Positions 1 through 7,780 of a DNA stretch of 51,990 nt are shown piece after piece. Position numbers and translations under genes: made by a program. Every line of letters begins with the position of its first letter. The stretch's first letter is position 1. This DNA comes from Streptomyces cupreus (GTDB taxonomy: Bacteria > Actinomycetota > Actinomycetes > Streptomycetales > Streptomycetaceae), in contig NZ_JACMSF010000058.1 in the NCBI RefSeq assembly GCF_014257025.1, positions 1 to 51,990 on the forward strand. The letters run 5' to 3'. The notes beneath the pieces were generated by a model, which did no database searches, had not been told where the DNA came from, and saw nothing but the letters and a program-made list of their open reading frames with translations.

Positions 1-542
1 ACCTGGACGAACGCTGGGACGAGGGCTGCACCAACGCCTGGAAGCTCTGGGAAGAGATCGTTCCCATGGGCTACCGGGGAAGCTATGGCCGGGTCAGCGC
101 CTACCTGCGAAAGAAGCGGACATCGCCACGGCCGGTCACCGCGCAGCCGCCAGCACCCCGCGTGGTGACGAGATGGATCCTCAGCCGACCCGAGACGCTG
201 ACCGAGATCGAACATGTCCGGCTCAAGACCGTCCTGGCCAACTGCCCTGAACTCGATGCCCTGACCGGTCAAGTCAGATCCTTCGCCCAGATGCTCACCG
301 AGCGCCAGGGCGAACGACTCCCGCAGTGGCTCGACGCCGTCCGCAAGGACGACCTGCCCAGCCTCCACACTCTCGCGACCGGTATCGACCGAGACCGCGA
401 CGCGGTCATCGCCGGCCTGACCCTGCCCTGGAACTCCGGAGTCGTCGAAGGACACGTCAACAGGATCAAGATGCTCAAGCGCCAGATGTTCGGCCGGGCC
501 GGCTTCGCACTGCTCCGCAAGCGAGTCCTGTTGGCTCACTGA
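1..542 (+). CDS. ISL3-family transposase, C-terminal part (cut by window edge)
   Basis: The reading frame is open from the first bases of the window and ends in TGA at 540-542, so the start lies upstream. The product is the C-terminal part of an ISL3-family DDE transposase. The ending contains the segment WNSGVVEGHVNRIK followed by MLKRQMFGRAGF, a tail highly typical of actinobacterial ISL3 enzymes, where the Glu of VVEG fits the last catalytic acidic residue. The first ATG in frame is at 66 but the sequence before it is clearly coding. Whether the transposase is intact cannot be judged from this window. Confidence 0.85.
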   Translation, partial: LDERWDEGCTNAWKLWEEIVPMGYRGSYGRVSAYLRKKRTSPRPVTAQPPAPRVVTRWILSRPETLTEIEHVRLKTVLANCPELDALTGQVRSFAQMLTERQGERLPQWLDAVRKDDLPSLHTLATGIDRDRDAVIAGLTLPWNSGVVEGHVNRIKMLKRQMFGRAGFALLRKRVLLAH

Positions 543-574
543 TCGATGTCAGATGCGCGCGATAGCTTCCTGAC

Positions 575-735
575 ATGGGTGTTTATCTGGTGAGCGTCGG
601 CGCGGAGGAATGGTTCGGTGACGAGGAAGATGGATGGGGCGAGGTTGCTTCGGCGCTCAACGCTGAACTCAGGCGGCGGGGCTTGCCGCTCTACGAGGAC
701 GTTTCCCCAGAGACGGACTTCGCGCGCTCGTCGAT
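575..735 (+). pseudogene. 5' fragment of a conserved Streptomyces hypothetical protein
   Basis: ATG at 575 opens a frame beginning MGVYLVSVGAEEWFG and continuing for about 45-50 residues that look like the start of a roughly 200-residue hypothetical protein common in Streptomyces (recalled, not searched). After about 735 the frame becomes arginine-rich and is antisense to a truncated toxin and its antitoxin. The gene was therefore cut by a rearrangement, and the rest of the open frame to 985 is not its own. No function is assigned. Confidence 0.5.
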
Positions 736-753
736 GAGCAGCACGAAAGGCAT
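691..753 (-). pseudogene. Truncated toxin gene (first codons only) of a TA pair
   Basis: Just downstream of the antitoxin-like gene, ATG at 753-751 opens a frame starting MPFVLLIDERAKSV that stops after 20 residues. It begins 8 bases after the antitoxin stop, the usual spacing of a toxin in a TA operon. The frame then runs into the unrelated fragment encoded on the other strand, so the toxin body is lost. Too little remains to name the toxin fold; the family assignment rests on gene order only. Confidence 0.4.
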
Positions 754-761
754 GGTGGCGG

Positions 762-983
762 TCAGGCGGCGTGGCTGCCGGCGCCGTGTCCGAAGCGTTC
801 GGCGAAGGCCTGCCCGTGCTGGTCGGCGAAGGCCTTCGCGCCCTCAAGGAAACGGGTGCGGGCGAGATCCGCGGTCAGCCGCTGGCTCGCATACTGCCCG
901 GGTTCCACATGGCCGTCGGCAGCGAGACGCGCCAGCTGCTCGTACGTCTCGTCATCAACCTGGATGCGGAGCTCCTTCGCCAT
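762..983 (-). CDS. Antitoxin-like protein (orphaned)
   Basis: A 73-residue product starts MAKELRIQVDDETYEQLARL. The beginning (RIQVDDETYEQL) resembles ribbon-helix-helix antitoxins, and the charged helical remainder would wrap a toxin. ATG at 983-981 is chosen because the frame upstream of it belongs to an eroded AbiEii-like gene. The cognate toxin immediately downstream is truncated after about a dozen native codons, so this antitoxin is an orphan. The family is inferred from length, N-terminal pattern and operon position. Confidence 0.6.
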   Translation of the reverse strand: MAKELRIQVDDETYEQLARLAADGHVEPGQYASQRLTADLARTRFLEGAKAFADQHGQAFAERFGHGAGSHAA

Positions 984-1074
984 GACGCCACGGTAGCCCG
1001 GCCCGTCCCCTGGCGGGAACCCTGTTCGGGTGCCGAGAGCCGGCAGCGGGCACCCGTCAACATCACCGCGCCAG

Positions 1075-1231
1075 GTGCGCGGCGCGGTCGGTGCCAGGTC
1101 CAGGCCCTGGCTGGTGCGGCAGACCAGGTCGTGGTCCTGGACCGGGCAGCCTCCGGCCAGCACCAACCGGTAGCGTGACCGTTGTCCAGGGCATCACCGA
1201 GCAGGCGCTGGTGGAGTTCCGGGAGTCTCAT
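1075..1231 (-). pseudogene. Remnant of an AbiEii-like nucleotidyltransferase gene
   Basis: Read on the minus strand from ATG at 1231, the product starts MRLPELHQRLLGDALDNGHA and then, after a frameshift near 1172, continues LVLAGGCPVQDHDLVCRTSQ. This matches the N-terminus of the intact AbiEii-like protein at 41722-42402. The family glycine pair and the strand around the first catalytic aspartates are damaged (GGC for GGY) and homology ends near 1075. It is one of three copies of this N-terminal region in the window. Confidence 0.7.
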
Positions 1232-1459
1232 GCCGCGCGGCGTCGGCCGCCGGCCTGGCTGGCCAGGGATGGGGGCTTGGGCAACGAGGCCCACCCGCGC
1301 CTCCGGTCCCCCGAGTACCGAACCGCCCATCAGGATCAACGCTTGGCGTGGCCCGCTGCACCGATGTTCCCCACGGCCGCCCCCTTTTCCCGGGACCGTG
1401 CAGCGTGCATGATCGTTTCCCCCCCAACGGAGCAGCGCGCACGGAAGAAGGGGGAAGGC

Positions 1460-1729
1460 GTGAGCCGAGAGGGCCATGTCCAGACCCGGGCTGCAGTCAT
1501 ACGTGCCGGGGACACCACCACTCTGCTGTCCGTGGAAGGCTGGTTCGGCGGCCAGATCCTCGCCCCGGCGGACACCTGGATCATCGAGACGGCCACCGGC
1601 AAGCCGCGCCAGGACCTGCCTGGCACGCAGCTGTCGGTGATGGCGCGGCTTGCCGCACACTCCGCCGAGGAACTCGACCTACGCCAGTGGAAGCCCCTCC
1701 CGTCCGGCGATCCCTCGCGGACGGGGTGA
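1460..1729 (+). CDS. Small hypothetical protein
   Basis: GTG at 1460 follows a purine-rich GGGGGAAGG stretch that can serve as a ribosome binding site. The 89-residue product (VSREGHVQTRAAVIRAGDT...) is soluble and of mixed alpha/beta composition, with no signal peptide, membrane segment or recognisable motif. Upstream in-frame sequence is arginine/proline-rich noise, which supports the internal GTG as start. No family is recognised. Confidence 0.5.
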   Translation: MSREGHVQTRAAVIRAGDTTTLLSVEGWFGGQILAPADTWIIETATGKPRQDLPGTQLSVMARLAAHSAEELDLRQWKPLPSGDPSRTG

Positions 1730-1953
1730 TCGCGGGCGGGCGCACCGCGGCTTGCTTCTGTACGGCGTGGTTCAAGACCACATCCCGCCCGCGGTGCGCT
1801 GCACACGCCCTGCGTGACCTGCAGTCCAGGGGCAGGCGAGGGCTGGAACGGGCACGGCGCCATGTGACGGCTGGCACATGTCTTGGTGCGAGGTGCCCCC
1901 GCTGACAGGGTGACCGTCATCGGCGCTGGTTGGTTTCTGCGAGGATGGGCGTC
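1730..1953. other. Intergenic region, no gene seen
   Basis: About 220 bases between two small plus-strand genes. Frames here are short or are shadow frames. No clear terminator hairpin or repeat was found by eye. Confidence 0.4.
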
Positions 1954-2220
1954 ATGGCGGGAGAGACGAAAACGCACGATGAAAGGCTCCGGGACCTGGA
2001 GGCGGAGGCGTTCCGTACGGGGCGCACCCTGGCTGAGCATGGTGAGCAGCTTGGGGAGATCCGTGAGCAGCAGGCCACGGCGTTCGGGAACATTGACTCG
2101 CTCGCCAACGCCGTCGGTGCGCCGGGGGACCGCACGATCACGCTGCGACTGGATGTCATCGAGCGTGTTCTGTTCGCCCTTGCCCGGGCCCAGAACATCG
2201 ACCCTGATGCTCTGGACTGA
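1954..2220 (+). CDS. Small coiled-coil protein
   Basis: ATG at 1954 is preceded at 9 bases by GAGG (1941-1944); the ATG at 1945 lies too close to that site. The 88-residue product (MAGETKTHDERLRDLEAE...) is rich in Glu, Gln, Leu and Ala with heptad-like spacing across residues 5-50, followed by a more hydrophobic C-terminal helix (ITLRLDVIERVLFALARAQ). It resembles the small coiled-coil proteins often found near mobile elements in Streptomyces. No enzymatic motif is visible. Confidence 0.6.
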   Translation: MAGETKTHDERLRDLEAEAFRTGRTLAEHGEQLGEIREQQATAFGNIDSLANAVGAPGDRTITLRLDVIERVLFALARAQNIDPDALD

Positions 2221-2468
2221 ACCAACCACTCTCCCCTCCGCCGGTGCGTGGGCGCAGCGGCAGGGGCGGTCGTAGTCAATCGCGCAGCGAGCACCATGGC
2301 GGGGCGCCCAGCCCCGTCCCGTGGGGACACTGCGCGGCCAAAGCTGCGCAACCGCCTCCCAGAAACCAGGAGTTCGCCCCGGCCGGGGTGGACGTAGCGC
2401 GGGACGGGACGCAAACCGCGGCTACGAAGATCACAACTCGCTTGTGGTCTGGCCAACCGACGGAACCT

Positions 2469-2636
2469 AGGTCGGAACGCCTCCCGCATCAGCTTCACTC
2501 CGACCAGGGAGTTGTCGAGTCCGGAGGCGTCGCGGACGGCGACCTCGACCGCCTTCATCGTGGCGAAGCACGCCGTCTCGTAGTCCCCCAGGTCGAAGTT
2601 GGTGCGCACTGTGTCTTCCAGGGCCGGGTGAAGTGG
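2469..2636 (-). pseudogene. Fragment of a TIGR02391 (Ymh-type) protein
   Basis: On the minus strand 56 codons encode PLHPALEDTVRTNFDLGDYE followed by a helix ending KLMREAFRP. This is characteristic of the TIGR02391/Ymh family, phage- and abortive-infection-associated proteins. Neither the N-terminal part nor the C-terminal half is present: the frame runs into unrelated sequence at both ends. It is a relic of a deleted gene. The family call is from recognition, not a search. Confidence 0.65.
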
Positions 2637-2754
2637 ACCGGACAGCCGCACCCGCGTGCTCACCGTTGCGGTTCGGGATTTCTGAAACCCACTGGTCATG
2701 CCCCAACCCAGCGTCGAAAGTGGGCAGATGAGACTTCAACGCTCGGCAACACCT

Positions 2755-3489
2755 ATGCGGGACCTTCTCTACCTGTCCGACTCCAAGATGCGGACCCTTA
2801 TCCCTCAGTTACCGGACCGCGTCCGTAAGCGGCTCGCTGTAGAGGCAGGGGTTAACGCCGGGGTGGTGTCGGTCAAGGCGACACTCGCCAACGATGGGGG
2901 CAGCCGCGAGGTGTCCTCATTCGAGGCTCTCGGCGCTGTCATCGACATGATCGAGGAAAAGTACGGTGAGCGGTCTCGCAACGACGCGGACCTGCGGGTA
3001 GGGGACTGGATCAGGTTGGACGAGGTCTTCCTCTACGGCCGGGCATCTACCTCGTGCTACCCCACCGCCGAGAGGTACGACCTTGTGTACTTTGCAGCCG
3101 AGGAGCTCCCGCCTGTGGTGCTGCTCGCCTCGGGCTACCACATCCTGGACCTCAGGCAGGCAGAACTGTCCCCGCAGCAGGGCAACGACCCCGGACTCTT
3201 CTATATGGAGGCCCTGCACGAGGAATTCCGGCACTTGCGCGAGCTTCCAGGAGGGGGAGCCGTGGGCGCCCTGCCGGACCCGAATGAACTCGAGTACGGC
3301 GACTGGGGTCGTGCGGTCAGCTGGCTGTGCCGCATCGACGCGCGAGCGCAGCGCAACGGCATTCGCTGGATGCCACCGACAAAGCTCGCCGGTCACGCCC
3401 GTGTCCTGGCAGTCGGCAACGCCCCGGGCGGGGATCACGAACGTCGGGTACTGGCTACACCGCTGTACCTCGAATACGTGCCTCGCTGA
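2755..3489 (+). CDS. DUF7019-family protein (formerly SAVMC3_10250 family)
   Basis: The 244-residue protein from ATG 2755 begins MRDLLYLSDSKMRTLIPQLP, the hallmark opening of the Streptomyces SAVMC3_10250/DUF7019 family, in which a beta-hairpin with Y-(I/L)-S-D-(S/T)-K is followed by a helix. In-frame ATGs at 2698 and 2728 would add non-conserved residues. The protein looks soluble. Residues 90-160 contain a conserved-looking strand region (DLVYFAAEELPPVVLLASGY). The family has no established function; it is often found in accessory regions. The gene stands alone. Confidence 0.75.
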   Translation: MRDLLYLSDSKMRTLIPQLPDRVRKRLAVEAGVNAGVVSVKATLANDGGSREVSSFEALGAVIDMIEEKYGERSRNDADLRVGDWIRLDEVFLYGRASTSCYPTAERYDLVYFAAEELPPVVLLASGYHILDLRQAELSPQQGNDPGLFYMEALHEEFRHLRELPGGGAVGALPDPNELEYGDWGRAVSWLCRIDARAQRNGIRWMPPTKLAGHARVLAVGNAPGGDHERRVLATPLYLEYVPR

Positions 3490-3578
3490 ATCTGCAGCAC
3501 CCGCTGCAGAAGCGTGAGGCGAAGCGGGAGCGGCGCCGTCTGTGCCGCGCTCGCCGCGCCCAGCAAGGACGCCCCGTC

Positions 3579-3746
3579 ATGCACGTCGCCCGCCGGACGC
3601 GGTGCGTCGGGCTGACGGTCGTCGGCACGGCGGCGTTCACGGTCGGCCTCGTCTTCCTGGCGGCGGGCACGAACGGCAGCAAGAGCCTGTTCGAACTGGC
3701 TGCTGCGGCCTGGGGCTTGGCGGCGGCCATCCCCACCGGTAAGTAG
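3579..3746 (+). CDS. Small membrane protein
   Basis: ATG at 3579 encodes 55 residues. A short basic start (MHVARRTRC) is followed by one long hydrophobic stretch, residues 10-30 (VGLTVVGTAAFTVGLVFLAA), and a weaker hydrophobic C-terminus. The layout suggests a single- or double-pass membrane peptide. Upstream AGCAAGGACG could act as a ribosome binding site. A strong terminator hairpin follows 38 bases after the stop, supporting a real transcription unit. No family recognised. Confidence 0.45.
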   Translation: MHVARRTRCVGLTVVGTAAFTVGLVFLAAGTNGSKSLFELAAAAWGLAAAIPTGK

Positions 3747-3783
3747 GGCAGCGCGACCTGGTAGCTCCCGCAAGGACGTGTTG

Positions 3784-3812
3784 AAGGGCCCTGGCCAACG
3801 GCCAGGGCCCTT
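3784..3812 (+). terminator. Perfect 13-bp hairpin terminator
   Basis: The arms at 3784-3796 and 3800-3812 (AAGGGCCCTGGCC and its exact complement) enclose a 3-base loop. The right arm ends in TT and is followed by GTGC, so there is no U-tract, as is common for Streptomyces terminators. It lies 38 bases downstream of the small membrane protein gene. Confidence 0.75.
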
Positions 3813-4037
3813 GTGCTCAGAAGGTGGGTTCCGGATCGCCGAGATTCTCGGCGATCCTTCACCCGTCGAGCGAGGCCGGAAGTATGCAGTGGTCCCGGCT
3901 GAAGACAGTAGGGTGCGCCGGGTGAGGAATGAACCCGGCCACGCCAACACCTTCCGCCTCATCGTCACCAGCCCCAAACGGGGAGGCTCCCGCTGGTGAG
4001 AGCGGTCTGCGGTAGGGGGTCGCCGTAGTACGGCCTC

Positions 4038-4306
4038 GAAGTATCGGAGCGACCAGTAGCGCTACTGGTTGTCGACGACCGCGTAATTCCCCAGGTGCGG
4101 CGCCACTTTCCCAGGCAAGCGTGCGAACGCGCGGTGAGTCTGAGGGCGGCCCGCCCGCCCGGGCAGTGTCGTGGGTCGGGCGGGCCGGGGACGAGCGGCG
4201 TCCCCCTGGTCGCGCCGGTGCAGCGCCGGGATCCCCATGGGGAATTTTCTGGCGCCGTAGCTGGGGAATATCGCCGTCGTTCACCTACTGGTCGCTCCGA
4301 TACTTC
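4038..4306. repeat. MITE-like element with imperfect terminal inverted repeats
   Basis: A perfect 22-bp inverted repeat (GAAGTATCGGAGCGACCAGT plus AG) lies at 4038-4059 and 4285-4306. Similarity continues inward with interruptions: ATTCCCCAG and CGGCGCC occur on both sides, giving about 55-60 bp of imperfect terminal repeat around a GC-rich core of roughly 150 bp. No transposase is encoded and the total length of 269 bp suits a miniature element. No target duplication was evident. The parent element is not in the window. Confidence 0.65.
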
Positions 4307-4367
4307 CCTTTCCCAGACCCTGGTGGCCATCGATGCTCATCGTGGTGCCGTGCCGGATGGCACGCCT

Positions 4368-5315
4368 CTACACGCAGACCATGCGCTCGTAGGCCAGCTT
4401 GCTTTCCATGACGTAGCCATCCAGATCCCGGCCCACGACGGTGCCGTATAGGCGGGATCGGTTGAGGGGATGCTCCGGGGAATCATCGTGGATGAATCGC
4501 TCGTCCGGGACCACTTGACCGATGGGATTGTCGATCTCGTCCACCACGTTGCCACGCTCGGTGACCCGGTACTGCTTGCGCCGCTGGCAGGAGGTAGACG
4601 GTGCGGGCGAGGCCTTGGCTGAAAGGGTCGGCTCCGCGGACGGTGTGAGCTCCTGCCGGGGCGGTGCCGGTGCGCCGGGCGGTGATGTGGCCGGGGCGGT
4701 GGTGCTTGAAGGAGGGCTCTCTGGCGCGGTGGTATTGGCCGGACTTGTGGACGGCGTAGTCGTGGGTGAGGGTGTCGGGGTCGGGCTGGTGCGGCTCGGT
4801 GAGGCGGAAGCCATGGCCTCCGTCGTAACGGAGGGATCATCGTATTGCTCTCGCAAGAAGGCGAAGGCGGCCACACCCACTACGGCCAGGGCTGCGCCGG
4901 CGAGGGCGAGGCCCTTCTTCTTCCTCGACCACACCAGAAAGGCTGACGAACCTGCCCTGGGCCGGCTTAACGGGCCCGTTTCGGGGGCGCCTTCCTGGCT
5001 GTCGGGAATGTCTGGGCCAGCGGCGGCCGTGCGGGCCGACGCAGCAGCGCGGTCTCCTTCAAGCTGCTCCAGCAGACGCTGTGCTCGCCGTTTGAGTTCG
5101 GCGGGCGCGCTGGGGGCGAGAGCGATCAACTCTTGCAGAACCTCTGGATGGATTCGCCGCCTCTCTCCCGGGTTCTCGTATGCCGACCAGGACTGCGGTG
5201 CCCGGGAGGTTCTGGACGCCAACCCGCGCACAGTGAGGCCGGCACTGTCCCTGAGTTGCCTGACGACCTCAGCTCGTTCCTCCAGCCAGAAATCCTGATC
5301 GCTGCCCTCGGCCAT
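4368..5315 (-). CDS. Membrane-anchored XRE-type regulator with extracytoplasmic domain
   Basis: ATG at 5315-5313 follows a near-perfect GGAGGAGGT site. The 315-residue protein has an N-terminal helix-turn-helix (residues about 15-60, AGLTVRGLASRTSRAPQSW), a linker, one transmembrane helix near residues 135-152 (GLALAGAALAVVGVAAFAFL), a long Pro/Thr/Ser-rich extracellular linker and a C-terminal domain of about 75 residues bounded by cysteines. The topology is DNA-binding inside, sensor outside. The divergent neighbour encodes a secreted SH3-like protein and a palindrome lies between them, so it may regulate that gene and itself. The ligand is unknown. Confidence 0.7.
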   Translation of the reverse strand: MAEGSDQDFWLEERAEVVRQLRDSAGLTVRGLASRTSRAPQSWSAYENPGERRRIHPEVLQELIALAPSAPAELKRRAQRLLEQLEGDRAAASARTAAAGPDIPDSQEGAPETGPLSRPRAGSSAFLVWSRKKKGLALAGAALAVVGVAAFAFLREQYDDPSVTTEAMASASPSRTSPTPTPSPTTTPSTSPANTTAPESPPSSTTAPATSPPGAPAPPRQELTPSAEPTLSAKASPAPSTSCQRRKQYRVTERGNVVDEIDNPIGQVVPDERFIHDDSPEHPLNRSRLYGTVVGRDLDGYVMESKLAYERMVCV

Positions 5316-5409
5316 GTGACCTCCTCCTGCCGTCTGCGCGGCATCCACACTGACGCACCGCCGGATCGTGCGCGGGACATCGCAGGTCACCGGCCTTTTT
5401 GTCCCGATG

Positions 5410-5431
5410 GTGTCCCGCAGGTGCGGGACAC
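5410..5431. promoter_or_regulatory. Palindrome between divergent genes, candidate operator
   Basis: GTGTCCCGC at 5410-5418 and its exact complement GCGGGACAC at 5423-5431 are separated by 4 bases. A further half-site GCGGGACA occurs just upstream near 5370-5380. The site sits between the membrane-anchored XRE gene (start 5315) and the secreted-protein gene (start 5507), where an operator for the XRE protein would be expected. Binding is inference. Confidence 0.55.
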
Positions 5432-5506
5432 GGGTCGGGTCAGCAACTCTCGGTGCCCGTCAACCCAGGCGGTCGCACCTGGGATTGAGTCAGAAAGAGA
5501 GGTCTC

Positions 5507-6724
5507 ATGCTCGGCAAACGCACCGGTAACTCCAGTACCTCCACACCGCCACGCCCGAGGTGGCGGAGAGGCTGGCTGGCCCGCCTGGTAGCCAGCCGGA
5601 CCTGGCGTCGGCGCACGCTCGCTGCGCTCTCACTGCTCCTGGTGGCCGCGCTGCCCGATGCCGCGCACGCAGCCACGCATCACAAGGTCGAGGGCTCGGC
5701 GGCACTTGAGTACAAGGGCGGCGGGGTCTACCTGTACAACCAGCCGGGCTACTACTACATGGGCCGGCTGTTCGAAAGGCAGGACTTCTACCGCCACAGC
5801 ACCTCCAAGGTCTCCAGCAAGAAGTACCGGTCTCGCAGCGGGACGTACGTCTCGAAGAGGCGGGGGCGCGACCTCACCTACCGCTGGGGGTATGCGGACG
5901 GCACCGCGCGGACGTGCCTGTGGATCGGCCCGTCTGCAGGCGACCGCAAGTCGATTCCGTATCTGAGCAGGAAGCTGTCCAGGACCAAGGACCGGTGCTC
6001 GCAGTGGCGGGTGGACTGGCTGACGGACAGGAAGAACATCGGTCGCCGCTTCAACTGCGGTGAGAACAGGGCACGAGGCCCTCAGAAGACCAAGATCACC
6101 CGCGATGCCACGTTGTACTACAACCTGAACTGGCGTGGTGACTACAGCGGAGGCCCGGGAAAGAACCCCGCCGCTGGGAAACTCGAACACCGCAAGCAGG
6201 TCTGGTACCGCTACACCACCAAGGACGGACGCTGGGCCGTCATCTACGACAAGGACAAGGGCTGGGGCTTCGTCGAAGCATCCAAGGTCCGGCGGGTGAG
6301 GGGCCGGTGGAGCTTCGCGGGCGAAGCCAAGTCGTACAGGTGTGGTGAACACCTGCTCAAAAAGGAGAAGCGGAAGCAGCGCCCGCAGGGTACGCGTGCC
6401 TCCCTGGGTCAGGAAGCTCTTGGCTCGAGCTCCCGTGACAGGGCTGCCACGAGCGCAGCTGGTACCTCCGCCGCTGTCCAGGCCCCCACGCACGCCGCTG
6501 CCCAATGCCACTGGCAGGTCCAGTGGGGAACCGCCGGTGTGTACGAAAAACCCTTCCGCGACCCCGGCAATCTGATCAAGACGAAGCATTCCGGCGATAT
6601 CGTCGGCCCATACTGCTTCACCTGGTACAACCAGGGTGAACAGGAGTACTACGTCGCAGTCCACTCCGACGCAGCTGCCGACGACATCGGTTGGATGCGT
6701 CTGAAGGCCCTCAGCCAGACCTAA
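5507..6724 (+). CDS. Secreted SH3-like repeat protein
   Basis: The 405-residue product has an arginine-rich N-terminus and a signal peptide core (residues about 36-51, LAALSLLLVAALPDA) ending in AHA-AT, a good type I signal peptidase site near residue 56. The mature part is rich in Tyr, Trp, Lys and Gly with at least two similar modules, the last ending in VHSD..DIGWMRLKAL, a pattern seen in bacterial SH3-like and cell-wall-binding domains. Several Cys are spaced as if disulfide-bonded. ATG 5507 follows AGAGAGG. It is divergent from the membrane XRE regulator. Confidence 0.65.
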   Translation: MLGKRTGNSSTSTPPRPRWRRGWLARLVASRTWRRRTLAALSLLLVAALPDAAHAATHHKVEGSAALEYKGGGVYLYNQPGYYYMGRLFERQDFYRHSTSKVSSKKYRSRSGTYVSKRRGRDLTYRWGYADGTARTCLWIGPSAGDRKSIPYLSRKLSRTKDRCSQWRVDWLTDRKNIGRRFNCGENRARGPQKTKITRDATLYYNLNWRGDYSGGPGKNPAAGKLEHRKQVWYRYTTKDGRWAVIYDKDKGWGFVEASKVRRVRGRWSFAGEAKSYRCGEHLLKKEKRKQRPQGTRASLGQEALGSSSRDRAATSAAGTSAAVQAPTHAAAQCHWQVQWGTAGVYEKPFRDPGNLIKTKHSGDIVGPYCFTWYNQGEQEYYVAVHSDAAADDIGWMRLKALSQT

Positions 6725-6785
6725 GCCGGCGGCAGTCCCAAAGGCTCGGATCGGCCCAGGAGCCGATACCAGCGACTCAAACCAC

Positions 6786-6824
6786 GCTCCCCTGGTGTCC
6801 GAGTAACTCGGGCACCAGGGGAGC
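6786..6824 (+). terminator. Long hairpin terminator
   Basis: GCTCCCCTGGTG (6786-6797) pairs exactly with CACCAGGGGAGC (6813-6824); inside, after one T-G wobble, CCGAG pairs with CTCGG around a TAA loop. This stem of about 18 pairs lies 60 bases past the stop of the secreted-protein gene and is its likely terminator. Confidence 0.75.
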
Positions 6825-6995
6825 AACTACTGAATTTTGCTGCTACCAGCCCGCCCCCTGACACCACCGCCGCGAACGTCGGCGCGCGTGCTGTCCATGG
6901 CCCGTTGGGCTCGTAAATCAGCTGCTCGGTCGGTGAGGCGCTGGGCCGAGGCCGCTGGCCCGGCCTGGCGCAGCGGGCAGAAGGCCGTACGGGGG

Positions 6996-7208
6996 CTATT
7001 GGTTGAGCAGCGGCGCGAGCGTCATGCGTAGTTCGTCGTGGTCGCGGTATTCGAGCCGCAGCTGTTGGCGAGGTCGGCCGCCACAGAGGTTCTCCACTGT
7101 TCGTCGGTGATCTCTGCGGTGATGGCGGGGTGCACGCGGGCCGGGGCAAAGGCCGCGTTCAACTGGCGGGTAGCCCGTAACGTCGCAGAGTACGGCGGCA
7201 TACGGCAT
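6996..7208 (-). pseudogene. Frameshifted small hypothetical gene
   Basis: From ATG 7208 the frame reads MPPYSATLRATRQLNAAF...SVAADLAN and then, after a shift near 7065, continues in another frame as QLRLEYRDHDELRMTLAPLL to a stop at 6996. Both halves have natural amino-acid composition, so a single gene of about 70 codons was broken by an indel. It may itself be a remnant of a longer gene. Family not recognised. Confidence 0.45.
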
Positions 7209-7272
7209 CGGAGGGGGCGGGCGGTGCTGAGTCGTGCCCGCAGTCTGCTGTCCCGCGCGGTGTGGGGAAGGC

Positions 7273-7749
7273 TTATCCGGCCAGGACGACGGGGCGCATG
7301 GGTGCACCGTGCGCGAGGACACCGGTGAGCAGGTCGGCGAGACCGAGCGGGTAGACCGTTTCGGCTGTGGCGTGCAGGTCGGCGAGGGGCCACCAGCGGT
7401 GTTCGCGGATGTTGTCGGGCTGCGATGCCCGGGCCGGGTCGATGGCAGCTGCGGGGATGCGGGCGAGGAAGTACTTCTCCACCTGGCGGACCGCGCGCCC
7501 GCCGACGAGGTGGTCCTTGCTGCGCTCCGCGAGCTGCGCTCCCAGGTCGACGGCGCTCGCATCGACACCGAGTTCCTCATGCAACTCGCGGAGCGTCGCC
7601 GTGGCGTGGTCCTCCCCGTCCTCCAGGGAGCCGCCGGGCGTCGCCCAGAAGCCGCCGTTCTCGTCGTAGCGCAGCAGCAGGACGCGATCCTCTGCGTCGA
7701 GGACGATGGCGCGGGCGGCTTCCCTCAGCGGCGGAGTGGAGGTCGTCAT
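7273..7749 (-). CDS. NUDIX hydrolase
   Basis: The 158-residue protein from ATG 7749 carries a canonical Nudix box: GGSLEDGED then REL.EELG (G-x5-E-x7-R-E-L-x-E-E-L-G), where the glutamates bind Mg2+. It would hydrolyse a nucleoside diphosphate linked to another moiety, substrate unknown. It begins 31 bases after the stop of the carbamoyltransferase and is the last gene of the minus-strand biosynthetic operon. It may cleave an NDP-linked intermediate of the pathway or act in housekeeping. The start excludes a low-complexity upstream extension. Confidence 0.85.
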   Translation of the reverse strand: MTTSTPPLREAARAIVLDAEDRVLLLRYDENGGFWATPGGSLEDGEDHATATLRELHEELGVDASAVDLGAQLAERSKDHLVGGRAVRQVEKYFLARIPAAAIDPARASQPDNIREHRWWPLADLHATAETVYPLGLADLLTGVLAHGAPMRPVVLAG

Positions 7750-7780
7750 GCCTTCCAGTGTGGCAGTCCCCGGAGGGGGG

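Noticed and set aside
3965..4330. Protein-coding frame inside the MITE-like element
   Set aside because: Arg/Ser/Pro-rich, no start context, and it spans the inverted repeats; better explained as non-coding element.
5630..6826. 398-codon minus-strand frame opposite the secreted protein gene
   Set aside because: No natural composition; mirrors the signal-peptide protein, which has a ribosome binding site and terminator.
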